DNA from: Paracoccaceae bacterium
Lineage (GTDB): Bacteria; Pseudomonadota; Alphaproteobacteria; Rhodobacterales; Rhodobacteraceae
DNA: 55,366 nucleotides
NCBI GenBank assembly: GCA_902534325.1
Contig: CACAPQ010000014.1
Location: forward strand, 1-55,366
Direction of reading: 5' to 3'
Shown: one piece after another, positions 46,766 to 55,185 of the stretch
Layout: every line of letters starts with the position of its first letter
How positions within the stretch are numbered: the first letter of the stretch is position 1
The notes under the pieces: model-generated
What the model was told of the DNA's origin: nothing
Databases searched by the model: none
The model's input: only the letters and a program-made list of their open reading frames with translations
Program-made: the position numbers and the translations under genes

Positions 46766-47289
46766 CATTAACAAACGCCCCAATATTGGAGTCAGAAAAC
46801 TTGATACTCCGCGGACCTGAAAAGGAGGATGCTGAAAAAGTTATTTCTTTTCTTTTAGACGAAAATAGATCTCGAGGCTTTGGTTCATCACCTGACCGCA
46901 GCGATGCATGGCGTTGGTTTTCTACCAACGTGGGCCACTGGCATTGGCACGGGTATGGATATTTTATGATAGAAACTAAACTGGGTGAAGTTGCTGGAAT
47001 GAGTGGAATTTGGAATCCTGAGGGTTGGCCCGAGCCAGAAGTAGGATGGGCTGTTTTTGATAAATTCGAAGGTAAATCAATTGCCTACGAAGCTGCATGT
47101 AGAGCAAGACGCTGGGCCTACGAGGTACTTAAGTTTGAAACGCTTACAAGCGGTATAGTGCCCGAAAATCAACGATCCATTAATTTGGCGAAACGCATGG
47201 GCGCCCGTTTTGAGCGTTCTTATAAAAATTCATTTATGGGTAATGAAATGCTTTTTCGTCACCCCCAACCGCATGAGTTAAACGGATGA
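46762..47289 (+). CDS. GNAT-family N-acetyltransferase (RimJ/RimL-like)
   Basis: A 175-residue acetyltransferase. The N-terminal LILRGPEKEDAEKV segment and the acetyl-CoA binding region around VPENQRSINLAKRMGARFE are of the RimJ/RimL subfamily. It overlaps the ffh stop by 4 bases (ATGA), so it is translationally coupled. Substrate unknown. Confidence 0.85.
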   Translation: MTLTNAPILESENLILRGPEKEDAEKVISFLLDENRSRGFGSSPDRSDAWRWFSTNVGHWHWHGYGYFMIETKLGEVAGMSGIWNPEGWPEPEVGWAVFDKFEGKSIAYEAACRARRWAYEVLKFETLTSGIVPENQRSINLAKRMGARFERSYKNSFMGNEMLFRHPQPHELNG

Positions 47290-47340
47290 ATATTTTACAA
47301 ATTGGAAGTGGGAAATATAAATTTCTGGGGAGGCTTTTGA

Positions 47341-47637
47341 ATGACTAATTTATCGCAAACAGTCTTGGATGTTCTTCATGATCACCGAGACAGTATTGAT
47401 CGCCTTGATGCAATTTTAATTTACACACTTGGTGAACGTTTTAGACACACGCAAGCCATTGGGAAATTGAAGGCGGGAAATAACTTACCACCTTCTGACC
47501 CTGACCGCGAAGCATATCAAATTTCAAGACTTGAGAATTTAGCAGATGAAGCCGGTTTAGATCCAAAATTCGCAAAAAATTTATTAAATTTCATTATCCA
47601 AGAAGTAATTCAACATCACAAAAAACAACAACTTTGA
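47341..47637 (+). CDS. Chorismate mutase (AroQ type)
   Basis: A 98-residue all-helical chorismate mutase, which makes prephenate for Phe and Tyr synthesis. The HRDSIDRLDAILIYTLGERF N-terminal helix carries the conserved Arg, Asp and Arg; later Lys and Glu residues and the FIIQEVIQHHKK helix complete the site. AGGC-type Shine-Dalgarno sequence precedes the ATG. No signal peptide, so cytosolic. Confidence 0.85.
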   Translation: MTNLSQTVLDVLHDHRDSIDRLDAILIYTLGERFRHTQAIGKLKAGNNLPPSDPDREAYQISRLENLADEAGLDPKFAKNLLNFIIQEVIQHHKKQQL

Positions 47638-47676
47638 GGCATTTGCCTGAAAAGCCATTCAAAAGGAGAACATACA

Positions 47677-48090
47677 ATGGCCATGAAAATACGTCTTGCC
47701 AGAGGTGGCAGCAAGAAACGTCCTTTTTACAGGATCGTTGCGGCAGATAGCAGAATGCCACGAGACGGACGATATATAGAAAGACTAGGAACTTATAATC
47801 CACTATTACCTAAAGATAATGATGAAAGAGTTAAAATGAATGTAGAGCGCATTCAGTATTGGATGAGTGAAGGCGCGCAAGTAACTGACCGAGTCTCACG
47901 GTTTATAGAAGCAGCAGGAATTCTCGAAAAAAAGACCCGAAATAACCCTAAAAAGGCGCTTCCTGGCCAAAAGGCACAAGACAGAGCTGAAGAAAAACTA
48001 GCTAAAGACAGCACCGGGGCACCGGCTGAAGAGGCACCAGCTGAAGAAGCCGCAACTGAAGAGACGCCAGCTGAAGAAGCAAAAGGCTAA
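47677..48090 (+). CDS. rpsP: 30S ribosomal protein S16
   Basis: S16 with the usual [19 protein letters not shown] start; the conserved domain spans about residues 1-85. At 137 residues it is longer than the roughly 82 residues of E. coli because of a low-complexity C-terminal tail of repeated PAEE units ([20 protein letters not shown]). Such tails are seen in relatives. AAAGGAG precedes the ATG. A long terminator hairpin follows. Confidence 0.95.
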   Translation: MAMKIRLARGGSKKRPFYRIVAADSRMPRDGRYIERLGTYNPLLPKDNDERVKMNVERIQYWMSEGAQVTDRVSRFIEAAGILEKKTRNNPKKALPGQKAQDRAEEKLAKDSTGAPAEEAPAEEAATEETPAEEAKG

Positions 48091-48103
48091 ATTTAAACCA
48101 TTC

Positions 48104-48158
48104 TGTCTAACGATTATTATTGGAAATTAACAACAATAATCGTTAGACATTTATTTTG
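48104..48158 (+). terminator. Terminator after rpsP
   Basis: A long hairpin with about 15 paired bases (TGTCTAACGATTATT / AATAATCGTTAGACA at 48104-48118 and 48135-48149) followed by a T-rich stretch (TTTATTTTG). Rho-independent in form. Confidence 0.75.
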
Positions 48159-48190
48159 AATAATCAAAAGAAAAATATTGCATAAGTAAA

Positions 48191-48340
48191 ATGATATTTA
48201 GACCGATAAGATTGCTTGTAATTATTGGGATAGCCTTCACCGCTGGTGTTGTGTACGAAAAACAAAACTATAAAAAAATTTGTGGTGAAATAGGTGGAAT
48301 ATTAAATGGCTCTATCTGTACAGCCCAAGTTCAAAAGTAA
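48191..48340 (+). CDS. Small single-pass membrane protein (49 aa)
   Basis: A 49-codon frame, ATG to TAA. The product starts MIFRPIRLLVIIGIAFTAGV (a membrane helix at about residues 8-24), then has a charged segment and a pair of cysteines (Cys31 and Cys43) in a CxxxGGxxxxGxxC-like arrangement ending TAQVQK. I recall similar tiny proteins in Rhodobacteraceae, with a membrane anchor and a two-cysteine tail. Function unknown. The ribosome-binding site is weak, which lowers confidence. It sits between rpsP and rimM. Confidence 0.65.
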   Translation: MIFRPIRLLVIIGIAFTAGVVYEKQNYKKICGEIGGILNGSICTAQVQK

Positions 48341-48381
48341 TTAGATCATTTAATTGAATATCCGCATTAGGGATTTCACAT

Positions 48382-48885
48382 ATGGCTGAACTTATTTGTG
48401 TTGGAGCGATTGCTGGCGCCTTTGGTGTTAGGGGAGAAGTTCGATTAAAAAGTTTCACATCTATTCCAGAGGCAATAGCCGACTATGCCCCACTATTGAC
48501 TAAAAAAGGTGAACAAAAATTCGATGTCGTTATAACAGGTGAGATTAAAAATGGTTTATCAGCACGAATGTCTGGGGTTATATCAAAGGAAGATGCCGAC
48601 AAATTGAAGGGTACAAAATTGTACGTCCCAAGAGAAAGATTACCAGAACTCCTTGAAGATGAATATTATCATACTGACTTGATCGGTCTGAGCGTCCAAA
48701 ATTTAGAGGGTTCGAGTATTGGGAGAATTATCTCCGTTCTCAATCATGGCGCTTCTGATTTATTAGAAATCGAAAATAAAGGCCAAAAAAACTCTATTTT
48801 AGTACCGTTCACCAGAGAAATTGTGCCAAAAGTTGATATAAAAAACTCCATTGTGATTATCGATCCTCCAAAAGGGCTTTTTTAA
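48382..48885 (+). CDS. rimM: Ribosome maturation factor RimM
   Basis: A 167-residue 30S assembly factor that binds S19 and helps mature the head of the small subunit. The N-terminal RimM domain begins AELICVGAIAGAFGVRGEVRLKSF; the C-terminal PRC-barrel domain starts near residue 95 (YYHTDLIGLSVQ) and ends at DPPKGLF. It belongs to the rpsP-rimM-trmD-rplS set; trmD starts 2 bases after its stop. Confidence 0.94.
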   Translation: MAELICVGAIAGAFGVRGEVRLKSFTSIPEAIADYAPLLTKKGEQKFDVVITGEIKNGLSARMSGVISKEDADKLKGTKLYVPRERLPELLEDEYYHTDLIGLSVQNLEGSSIGRIISVLNHGASDLLEIENKGQKNSILVPFTREIVPKVDIKNSIVIIDPPKGLF

Positions 48886-48887
48886 TA

Positions 48888-49682
48888 ATGCCTGATAAAC
48901 CTTTATCGCACGGCAGAAAATCAATCTCCGCCTCCACTAAACCAAAAGAGTTGATGACAAATAGTCCACGACTAAGTAACTTATGGACGGCAGATGTAAT
49001 TACACTCTACCCCAATGCGTTTCCTGGTGTATTGAGCGAAAGTATTCTTGGAAAATCCCTTGAAAAAAAGAAGTGGGCACTTGAAATAGTAAATTTGCGC
49101 GATTTTGGCATTGGGCCCCACAAAAAAGTTGATGATACTCCAGCGGGCGGAGGTGCAGGCCTAGTTTTACGCGCAGATGTAATAGAGCCTGCATTAGAGA
49201 AATCGATCTCGAGCTCACCCAAAGGAAGGCTGTTAGTATATATGTCGCCTAGAGGAAAAAGGTTTGACCAAACACTTGCGAAAAAATGGGCTACTGCACC
49301 AGGAGTTATCATCTTATGCGGTAGATTTGAAGGAATTGATGAGCGCATATTAGAGCACTACGATATTGAAGAGATATCGTTAGGCGATTTTGTCATGACT
49401 GGCGGCGAAATAGCAGCACAGGCAATGATTGACGCTACTGTTCGCTTACTTCCAACTGTTTTGGGCAACCCTGATAGTCCACTAGATGAAAGTCACTCTA
49501 GTGGTTTATTGGAATATCCTCAATATACTAAACCAGCTGAGTGGAAAGGCCAAAAAATTCCAGAAACTTTATTATCAGGTCATCATGAGAACATTGCAAA
49601 ATGGAGAATGGATCAGGCTAAAACTAAGACACAGAAACACAGACCTGATCTATGGAAAACCTGGAATAAAGTAAAGGATTGA
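48888..49682 (+). CDS. trmD: tRNA (guanine37-N1)-methyltransferase
   Basis: A 264-residue SpoU-TrmD methyltransferase that uses SAM to methylate G37 of certain tRNAs. The knot region lies at GDFVMTGGEIAAQAMIDATVRLLPTVLG (about residues 165-192), with CGRFEGIDER upstream. The N-terminus is extended by about 30 residues (SHGRKSIS), an extension I recall in Rhodobacteraceae, so I keep the ATG at 48888; a later ATG at about residue 23 is possible. Confidence 0.94.
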   Translation: MPDKPLSHGRKSISASTKPKELMTNSPRLSNLWTADVITLYPNAFPGVLSESILGKSLEKKKWALEIVNLRDFGIGPHKKVDDTPAGGGAGLVLRADVIEPALEKSISSSPKGRLLVYMSPRGKRFDQTLAKKWATAPGVIILCGRFEGIDERILEHYDIEEISLGDFVMTGGEIAAQAMIDATVRLLPTVLGNPDSPLDESHSSGLLEYPQYTKPAEWKGQKIPETLLSGHHENIAKWRMDQAKTKTQKHRPDLWKTWNKVKD

Positions 49683-49693
49683 TCGCTTCTCCA

Positions 49694-49783
49694 TTAGTTC
49701 TTTTGGCCGAAAAAAACAAAATAGAAAGATAAAATTCCCACTGGCATTACTATGATCGTATTTATAATAAAAACACTTGCCAA
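49694..49783 (-). CDS. Possible 29-residue hydrophobic peptide (trmD-rplS gap)
   Basis: In the 324-base gap 49683-50006 there is a minus-strand frame from TTG (49781-49783) to TAA with a product of 29 residues, MASVFIINTIIVMPVGILSF followed by YFVFFGQKN. It is one membrane helix with a polar end. The start codon is weak and has no clear Shine-Dalgarno sequence. It may be chance in AT-rich DNA. No other gene is evident in this gap, which must also hold or be crossed by rplS expression signals. Confidence 0.25.
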   Translation of the reverse strand: MASVFIINTIIVMPVGILSFYFVFFGQKN

Positions 49784-50006
49784 TCCGCTGTTTTCAATTT
49801 AAACGCTGCCCAACCCGGTTGAAAATATCACTTTGACCGTGTGGATTTATTATATTTCATCGCTGATTGATAGGTATGAAATCTACAGAAAAAAATTTGG
49901 TTGTATACTCTTTTGGACTTAATAAAGTTAGGGATCCAAGAAAAAGCCAGAGCTCTGGACCGATGAATTAATAATACGGAAAAACCGTGATTAAAGGAGA
50001 TCTGCG

Positions 50007-50387
50007 ATGGATATGATCGCACAAATAGAGGCAGAACAAATTGCCTCATTAAGCAAAGAAATACCGGATTTCAAAGCTGGTGATACCGTTAAAGTAGGGT
50101 ATAAAGTTACAGAAGGCACTAGATCTCGCGTTCAGAATTATGAAGGTGTTTGCATTGCGCGAAAAAATGGCGTTGGTATTGCTGGATCTTTTACGGTTAG
50201 AAAAATATCATTTGGTGAAGGCGTAGAGAGAGTATTCCCTCTTTATTCAACAAATATTGAGAGTATCACTGTTGTGCGCCGGGGCCAAGTTAGAAGAGCT
50301 AAGTTATATTATCTTAGATCACGTCGCGGAAAGTCTGCTCGCATCGCAGAAGATACAAATTATAAGCCAGCAACCGTTAAAGAGTAA
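50007..50387 (+). CDS. rplS: 50S ribosomal protein L19
   Basis: A 126-residue L19 at the 30S-50S interface. The conserved [29 protein letters not shown] and [13 protein letters not shown] segments are present. AAAGGAG is seven bases before the ATG. Followed 9 bases later by rpmE. Confidence 0.96.
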   Translation: MDMIAQIEAEQIASLSKEIPDFKAGDTVKVGYKVTEGTRSRVQNYEGVCIARKNGVGIAGSFTVRKISFGEGVERVFPLYSTNIESITVVRRGQVRRAKLYYLRSRRGKSARIAEDTNYKPATVKE

Positions 50388-50396
50388 GGATATAAA

Positions 50397-50618
50397 ATGA
50401 AAAAAGATATTCATCCCGATTACCATTTTATTAACGTAAAACTTACAGATGGCTCAGTTGTAAAAATGCGTTCAACTTGGGGTAATGAAGGAGAAACCTT
50501 GTCTCTTGATATTGACCCAACTGCGCATCCAGCGTGGACCGGTGGTGGTCAACGGTTACTTGATCAAGGCGGTCGGGTATCTAAATTTAAGAAAAAATAT
50601 GAAGGTTTAGGCTTCTAA
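50397..50618 (+). CDS. rpmE: 50S ribosomal protein L31, cysteine-free type
   Basis: A 73-residue L31 with [19 protein letters not shown] at the start and [16 protein letters not shown] at the end. It has no cysteine at all, so it cannot form the zinc-ribbon site of the C+ form; this is the zinc-independent form common in alphaproteobacteria. AAGGA precedes the ATG. A terminator follows. Confidence 0.95.
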   Translation: MKKDIHPDYHFINVKLTDGSVVKMRSTWGNEGETLSLDIDPTAHPAWTGGGQRLLDQGGRVSKFKKKYEGLGF

Positions 50619-50642
50619 ATTTTTAGATTATACAAAGTTTGA

Positions 50643-50674
50643 AAGAGCCGCTCCATCGAGCGGCTTTTTGTTTT
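50643..50674 (+). terminator. Terminator after rpmE
   Basis: GC-rich hairpin GCCGCTC / GAGCGGC with A-T/G-T extension, loop of four bases, then TTTTTGTTTT. A strong Rho-independent terminator 25 bases after the rpmE stop. Confidence 0.9.
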
Positions 50675-50722
50675 GTACATTTTCCCATTTAAACTAAAAG
50701 AATAGCAAGGAGGGCTTACACA

Positions 50723-51871
50723 ATTAATAACTTAAGTTCAGTAGCACCTAAATTATCTCCAGCTATTTGGGTTCATGTATCTCAGCCAGATCGTTTTCGT
50801 GCAGCTGAATTGCTATGTATATATCTTAGAGAAAAGATGAAATCAGAATTTCTGATAACCTATGGGGAAAAGTTTATTGAGAAACCCATTTCATTGTATG
50901 ATTTTTTAATTGTTGGAAAAATTTCTGACCAGCTTTCAAATCCAAATTTTTTTAAAAGATATGATCCCAAAGTAGTTATTTGTTTGGATGGACCGTTACC
51001 CTATCTGTTGACCTCAAGAATAAGAAAAAAAAAATATTTAAGTATTTTTGCCGATGCCCGTTCTGAAAATTTATCAAAGAGAAGACTTAGAATACTTACA
51101 AACCTTAAGAAAACTGAGTATAATGATTTCGATTTTATTTTTACAGAAAGTGAAATGGCTGCATCCCAACTATTCAAAAATTCAGTAGACGAGCATAAAA
51201 TTAAGGGAATGGGTCTTTTACAGTCTTCAATAGCACCTCTGCCATTTTCAAAAAATGATAATGTTTTTAGTATTTTAAAAGGCAGACCAATGTGGGCTGC
51301 GCTAAACATTCATGAACGGGAAATTGACTTTGTGCTCAAGGCTCATCGACAAGTATTACGAGCGGCTTTTCAGTATTGCCTAATTATTTCATTATCTAAC
51401 CCAAAAACTGAGGAGGTTTTGAAAGAGCATTGTAGTAAGTTAGATTTACGACTAAGTGCCTTTGAGGAAACCCAAACACCAGGCGAAGCAACTCAAATCT
51501 ATTTTTCAAAAGAACCTGCTAACAATATCAAATTAATGAAATTAGCACCCATAGTTTTTAATGGGAATACATTAGAAACGTTAGATCAGCAAGAAGACCC
51601 ATTAATTCCTGCAAGCTTATGTTGTGGGATTCTACATGGTCCAAATACTAATGCATACCCGATTGAATATAAGGGCCTAAACAGCGTTGGCGCAGCATTG
51701 CAGGTGCAAAGCAGCAATGAATTAGCAATTGAGCTTAATAAACTTTATTCAGCTGATAAAGCGGCGAATATGGGTATCGCAGCACTTGATTTTATTTCTT
51801 CTGGTGCTGAAAATACTGATAAAATCGTAGAAATTGTTTTTGACTATCTAAAAGACAGAGAAATAGGATGA
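50723..51871 (+). CDS. Kdo-transferase-like glycosyltransferase (WaaA/KdtA), ATT start
   Basis: A divergent 3-deoxy-D-manno-octulosonic acid transferase-like protein of 382 residues. The C-terminal half has a GRPMWAALNIHEREIDFVLKAHR segment and a late LCCGILHGPNTNAYP motif, as in the GT-B fold Kdo transferases. It is followed by lpxK with a 4-base overlap, the lipid A context expected. The frame is open from 50693 but has no ATG, GTG or TTG until a TTG at 50810 with no ribosome-binding site. AAGGAGGG at 50707-50714 lies 8 bases before an in-frame ATT at 50723, and the segment between (LSSVAPKLSPAIWVHVSQPD) looks coding. So I place the start at ATT. Confidence 0.7.
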   Translation: MNNLSSVAPKLSPAIWVHVSQPDRFRAAELLCIYLREKMKSEFLITYGEKFIEKPISLYDFLIVGKISDQLSNPNFFKRYDPKVVICLDGPLPYLLTSRIRKKKYLSIFADARSENLSKRRLRILTNLKKTEYNDFDFIFTESEMAASQLFKNSVDEHKIKGMGLLQSSIAPLPFSKNDNVFSILKGRPMWAALNIHEREIDFVLKAHRQVLRAAFQYCLIISLSNPKTEEVLKEHCSKLDLRLSAFEETQTPGEATQIYFSKEPANNIKLMKLAPIVFNGNTLETLDQQEDPLIPASLCCGILHGPNTNAYPIEYKGLNSVGAALQVQSSNELAIELNKLYSADKAANMGIAALDFISSGAENTDKIVEIVFDYLKDREIG

Positions 51872-52827
51872 AAGCTCCGCAATTTTGGTATGAGACTATT
51901 TCATGGAAGGCAACATTTTTACTTCCATTAGCTTACCTTTATAACATGTTAACCTATTTACGAGAGAAATTTGGTAATTACCAAAAATATGACTGCTTAA
52001 CTATATGCGTTGGTAATTTGAATGTGGGTGGTACAGGCAAAACCCCCACAACAATAGCCTTGGCGGATCATTTTCTAGAAAAAGGCTTGAAAGTACATAT
52101 CGTGTCGCGTGGATACAAAGGTAAATTTCAGGGAACTTTTTTAGTAAACCCTAGAAAGCATAAATCCGACGAAGTAGGTGATGAACCACTTTTAATGTCC
52201 GAATTCACATCAGTATGGGTTTCAAAAAAAAGAAAAAATGGAATTGCAGCTGCTGAAAAAGCAGGGGCCCAAGTAGTAATATTAGACGATGGGTTTCAGG
52301 ATTCAAGTTTTCACAAAGATTTCTCAATAGTGGTTGTTGATGGAAAGAGGGGCTTCGGGAATAAAAAATGTATGCCAGCAGGGCCGCTTCGAGAAAATAT
52401 ATCCCAAGGGTTTAAACGAGCTGACGCGCTAATTATCGTAGGACATAGGTTATATAAATTTGATGCCTTTCCAGAACACCTAAAAATCATAAGCTCAAAA
52501 TTAAAGCCAGTTGAGACCGGCATGAATTGGAAGGAAGGGAAATATTTAGCTTTCGCTGGAATAGCTGATCCTGAAAAATTTTTTGCGACTCTTCGGTCAG
52601 TCGGTGCTAACTTAATTGACTGTGTGGCATTAAGCGATCATCAAAGATTGAACGAGCAAATTTTAAATAGATTAGAACGTAAAGCGAAAACAGCTCAAGC
52701 ACAGTTAGTAACAACCGAGAAGGATGCTGTACGGCTACCAAATGCCTTTCGTAAAAAAGTACTCTCATTGCCAGTAAGGATTGAATTTGACAATAAAGAT
52801 GAGCTTGAAAATCTATTCAATAATTAA
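51868..52827 (+). CDS. lpxK: Tetraacyldisaccharide 4'-kinase
   Basis: Phosphorylates the lipid A precursor at the 4' position at the inner membrane. The 319-residue protein has an N-terminal membrane-associated helix (about 12-32) and the P-loop GNLNVGGTGKTPT (residues 49-61). The DDGFQDSSFHKDF motif follows near residue 140. It overlaps the upstream Kdo-transferase gene by 4 bases (ATGA). Confidence 0.94.
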   Translation: MKAPQFWYETISWKATFLLPLAYLYNMLTYLREKFGNYQKYDCLTICVGNLNVGGTGKTPTTIALADHFLEKGLKVHIVSRGYKGKFQGTFLVNPRKHKSDEVGDEPLLMSEFTSVWVSKKRKNGIAAAEKAGAQVVILDDGFQDSSFHKDFSIVVVDGKRGFGNKKCMPAGPLRENISQGFKRADALIIVGHRLYKFDAFPEHLKIISSKLKPVETGMNWKEGKYLAFAGIADPEKFFATLRSVGANLIDCVALSDHQRLNEQILNRLERKAKTAQAQLVTTEKDAVRLPNAFRKKVLSLPVRIEFDNKDELENLFNN

Positions 52828-52837
52828 TCAGTAGAAT

Positions 52838-53959
52838 TTAAAACTCAGTATCATTCTGACCTAGCCTGGGTGACGGTGTTTGCATATTTAATTTAGCATC
52901 GGAAAATTTAAATGGTGAAGCTACTCCCTGTAGGTTTCCGAAATTTAACTGCATCTCGCGAGATATAACTTGCGGGTCTTTGAAAACTTCTTCCATTGTA
53001 TTTATCGGGCCAGCTGGAACGTTTTTATTTTCACAAAGTTTCAAAAGGTCGTCTTTTTGAAAAATTTTTATAGCATCAGATAACATCACAGTAAGTTGGT
53101 CACGGTTTAAAACTCTTTGTTCATTTGTCAAAAAAAGAGGGTTTTTGCTTAAGGCTTCTAGTTCTAATATACTACACAATCTAGTAAACTGGCTGTCATT
53201 TCCAACTGCAATTATTAAATGACCATTAGCACATTCGAATACTTGATAAGGACAAAGATTAGGATGGATATTACCCACCCTATCCGGTGAAATACCTGTA
53301 CTCAAAAAGTTCATCGCTTGATTTACCATGACTGAGACTGCGCAGTCGAGTAGAGCCATATCGATGTGTTGACCTTGACCTGTATTATTTCGCATATGTA
53401 TCGCTGATAGTATTGCCGTGGTTGCATATAAACCGGTAAATAAATCTGTAACTGCTACACCAGCCCTCTGGGGCATTCCTCCATACTCACCAGTTATTGA
53501 CATGAAACCACTCATTCCTTGAATGATGTAATCATATCCTGCTCTATGCGAGTATGGACCAGTTTGTCCGAATCCGGTTATTGAACAGTAAATTAATGCA
53601 GGGTTAAACGATTTAACACTTTCGTAGTCAAACCCATATTTTTCCAAACCACCAACTTTAAAATTCTCAATTAGGATATCAGAAGACTGTATCAATTCTC
53701 TAAGACGTAATTGATCACTAGTCTTTGACAAATCAATGGTTATGCTAGCTTTTCCCCTATTACAGGAATGAAAATAAGCAGCAGAGCTTTCTCCATCTGT
53801 ATCTATAAAAGGTGGCCCCCAACCTCTAGTATCATCACCATTTGGAGCTTCAACCTTAATAACTTCAGCACCTAGATCAGAGAGGGTTTGACCCGCGAAA
53901 GGCCCTGCCAGAATACGAGCCAGCTCTACGACACGGAGACCTTCTAAGGGAGCTTTCAT
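52838..53959 (-). CDS. CaiB/BaiF family III CoA-transferase
   Basis: A 373-residue family III acyl-CoA transferase. The start LEGLRVVELARILAGPFAGQTL, the GAEVIKVEAPNGDDTRGWGPPF loop and the AVTDLFTGLYATTAILSA region (catalytic Asp near residue 169-175) are typical. Substrate cannot be inferred. In roseobacters smc often follows dsbA-like genes here, but this gene is found instead. Its start overlaps the DsbA-like gene by 4 bases. Confidence 0.88.
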   Translation of the reverse strand: MKAPLEGLRVVELARILAGPFAGQTLSDLGAEVIKVEAPNGDDTRGWGPPFIDTDGESSAAYFHSCNRGKASITIDLSKTSDQLRLRELIQSSDILIENFKVGGLEKYGFDYESVKSFNPALIYCSITGFGQTGPYSHRAGYDYIIQGMSGFMSITGEYGGMPQRAGVAVTDLFTGLYATTAILSAIHMRNNTGQGQHIDMALLDCAVSVMVNQAMNFLSTGISPDRVGNIHPNLCPYQVFECANGHLIIAVGNDSQFTRLCSILELEALSKNPLFLTNEQRVLNRDQLTVMLSDAIKIFQKDDLLKLCENKNVPAGPINTMEEVFKDPQVISREMQLNFGNLQGVASPFKFSDAKLNMQTPSPRLGQNDTEF

Positions 53960-54618
53960 GATTTTCCTAAAATCGCATCAAGTATTTCAGTCAACTGTTC
54001 ATAACTTTGATTAGAATGCTTTTCACCATTTATAACTAGAGTTGGCGTGGATTTAATTTCATCTCTTTTTGCATTTTCACTATACCATTCGACCAACGCC
54101 CTTAATTTTAAACCATCCTGAAGACAAGCATTTAGTTGACTTTCATCAAGCCCCGCCAATAGGCCTATTTTTCTAAGCTGTGTAACAATAGCTAAATCAT
54201 TTTCCGCACGAGCCCAATCAGATTGTTTCCTGTAAATTTGATCTGTCATTCCAAAAAATCTGTCCGAGCCAGCACATCTTGCAATCATTGATGCCCACAT
54301 CCCGTATTTATCAAAATAGACTTCTCGATAAATAAATTTAACAAGACCCTTATCAATGTAATTGATTTTTAGCTCAGGATAAACGTCGGCATGAAATGTA
54401 GCACAATGGGGACAGGTGAAAGACGCGTATTCAATTAGCTCAATCGGAGCATCCTCTTCGCCCTGCACCATTTCTTCTATCGGATTTATTTCTTCGGAAG
54501 CTTCTTCAGCGCTTACAGAATAAGGCAGATCAAATTTACTTCCATATTCATTTTCACTGCCAAATTGTAAGAAGTAAACAAACCCAAGAAATATTAAAAA
54601 TAATGACAACTTTCGCAT
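53956..54618 (-). CDS. DsbA/BdbD-like thiol-disulfide protein
   Basis: A 220-residue exported thioredoxin-fold protein. The N-terminal 17 residues form a signal peptide or anchor; the active site is CPHC in YASFTCPHCATFH (about residue 69), and the cis-proline is in STPTLVING. It is expected to introduce or isomerise disulfides in the periplasm. DsbB is not in the window. It is 5 bases downstream of the DciA-like gene. Confidence 0.88.
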   Translation of the reverse strand: MRKLSLFLIFLGFVYFLQFGSENEYGSKFDLPYSVSAEEASEEINPIEEMVQGEEDAPIELIEYASFTCPHCATFHADVYPELKINYIDKGLVKFIYREVYFDKYGMWASMIARCAGSDRFFGMTDQIYRKQSDWARAENDLAIVTQLRKIGLLAGLDESQLNACLQDGLKLRALVEWYSENAKRDEIKSTPTLVINGEKHSNQSYEQLTEILDAILGKS

Positions 54619-54623
54619 AATGT

Positions 54624-55130
54624 TTACCTTTCAGAAGAGGAGCTAGTTCCTAGCTTTGTAAATACATTTATTGCCAGTTCTTCAAGTGCTTGTCTGAGGT
54701 TTTTATCATCTATTTCACTTACGGCTTTCTCAAGGCTAGGAGAAATTTCGACGTTAATCTTCTGCTTTTCAGAAACAATACTCTCAGAATTTTCATTTTT
54801 ACCAATTAGCGCAACAGGTGACGACTGAGTGATTTTTATTTTATGAACCGCATTATAGCCATATACGGCATTAATTTTATTTCGAATAAATTCTTTTTGC
54901 ATTTCCAAAATAGGTCCACTCGATCCAGATGTTAGAATTGTAAGTGTTGCACCTAAAGCATCAGTTTTGTAACTCACCTTAGTAGGAATCGATACAGATG
55001 AAATTTCTTCTCCGACAATCTCACTCCAGTGCGTCAAAACGCGAGATTGAGCAAAACCTCTTGATTCACTAGCCTTTAGGATATCTTTCTTTAACAAGAC
55101 TGATGCTTTTTTGAATCCATGTTTCCGCAT
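54624..55130 (-). CDS. DUF721 (DciA-type) protein
   Basis: A 168-residue protein with a DUF721 domain at about residues 15-100 (VLTHWSEIVGEEISSVSIP). DciA is the helicase loader/operator of many bacteria lacking DnaC, and alphaproteobacterial relatives of this size occur; the second half is divergent and Ser/Lys-rich. The neighbourhood with mutY in divergent orientation is common in Rhodobacteraceae. A role in replication initiation is inferred, not shown. Confidence 0.75.
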   Translation of the reverse strand: MRKHGFKKASVLLKKDILKASESRGFAQSRVLTHWSEIVGEEISSVSIPTKVSYKTDALGATLTILTSGSSGPILEMQKEFIRNKINAVYGYNAVHKIKITQSSPVALIGKNENSESIVSEKQKINVEISPSLEKAVSEIDDKNLRQALEELAINVFTKLGTSSSSER

Positions 55131-55185
55131 TTCTTTATTATTATATACCTACGCTCAAAGATCCAATATTTAAAGATACAAGCCT

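Noticed and set aside
49801-49862. TTGACC as -35 box of an rplS promoter
   Set aside because: No acceptable -10 element at 16-18 bases; left unassigned.
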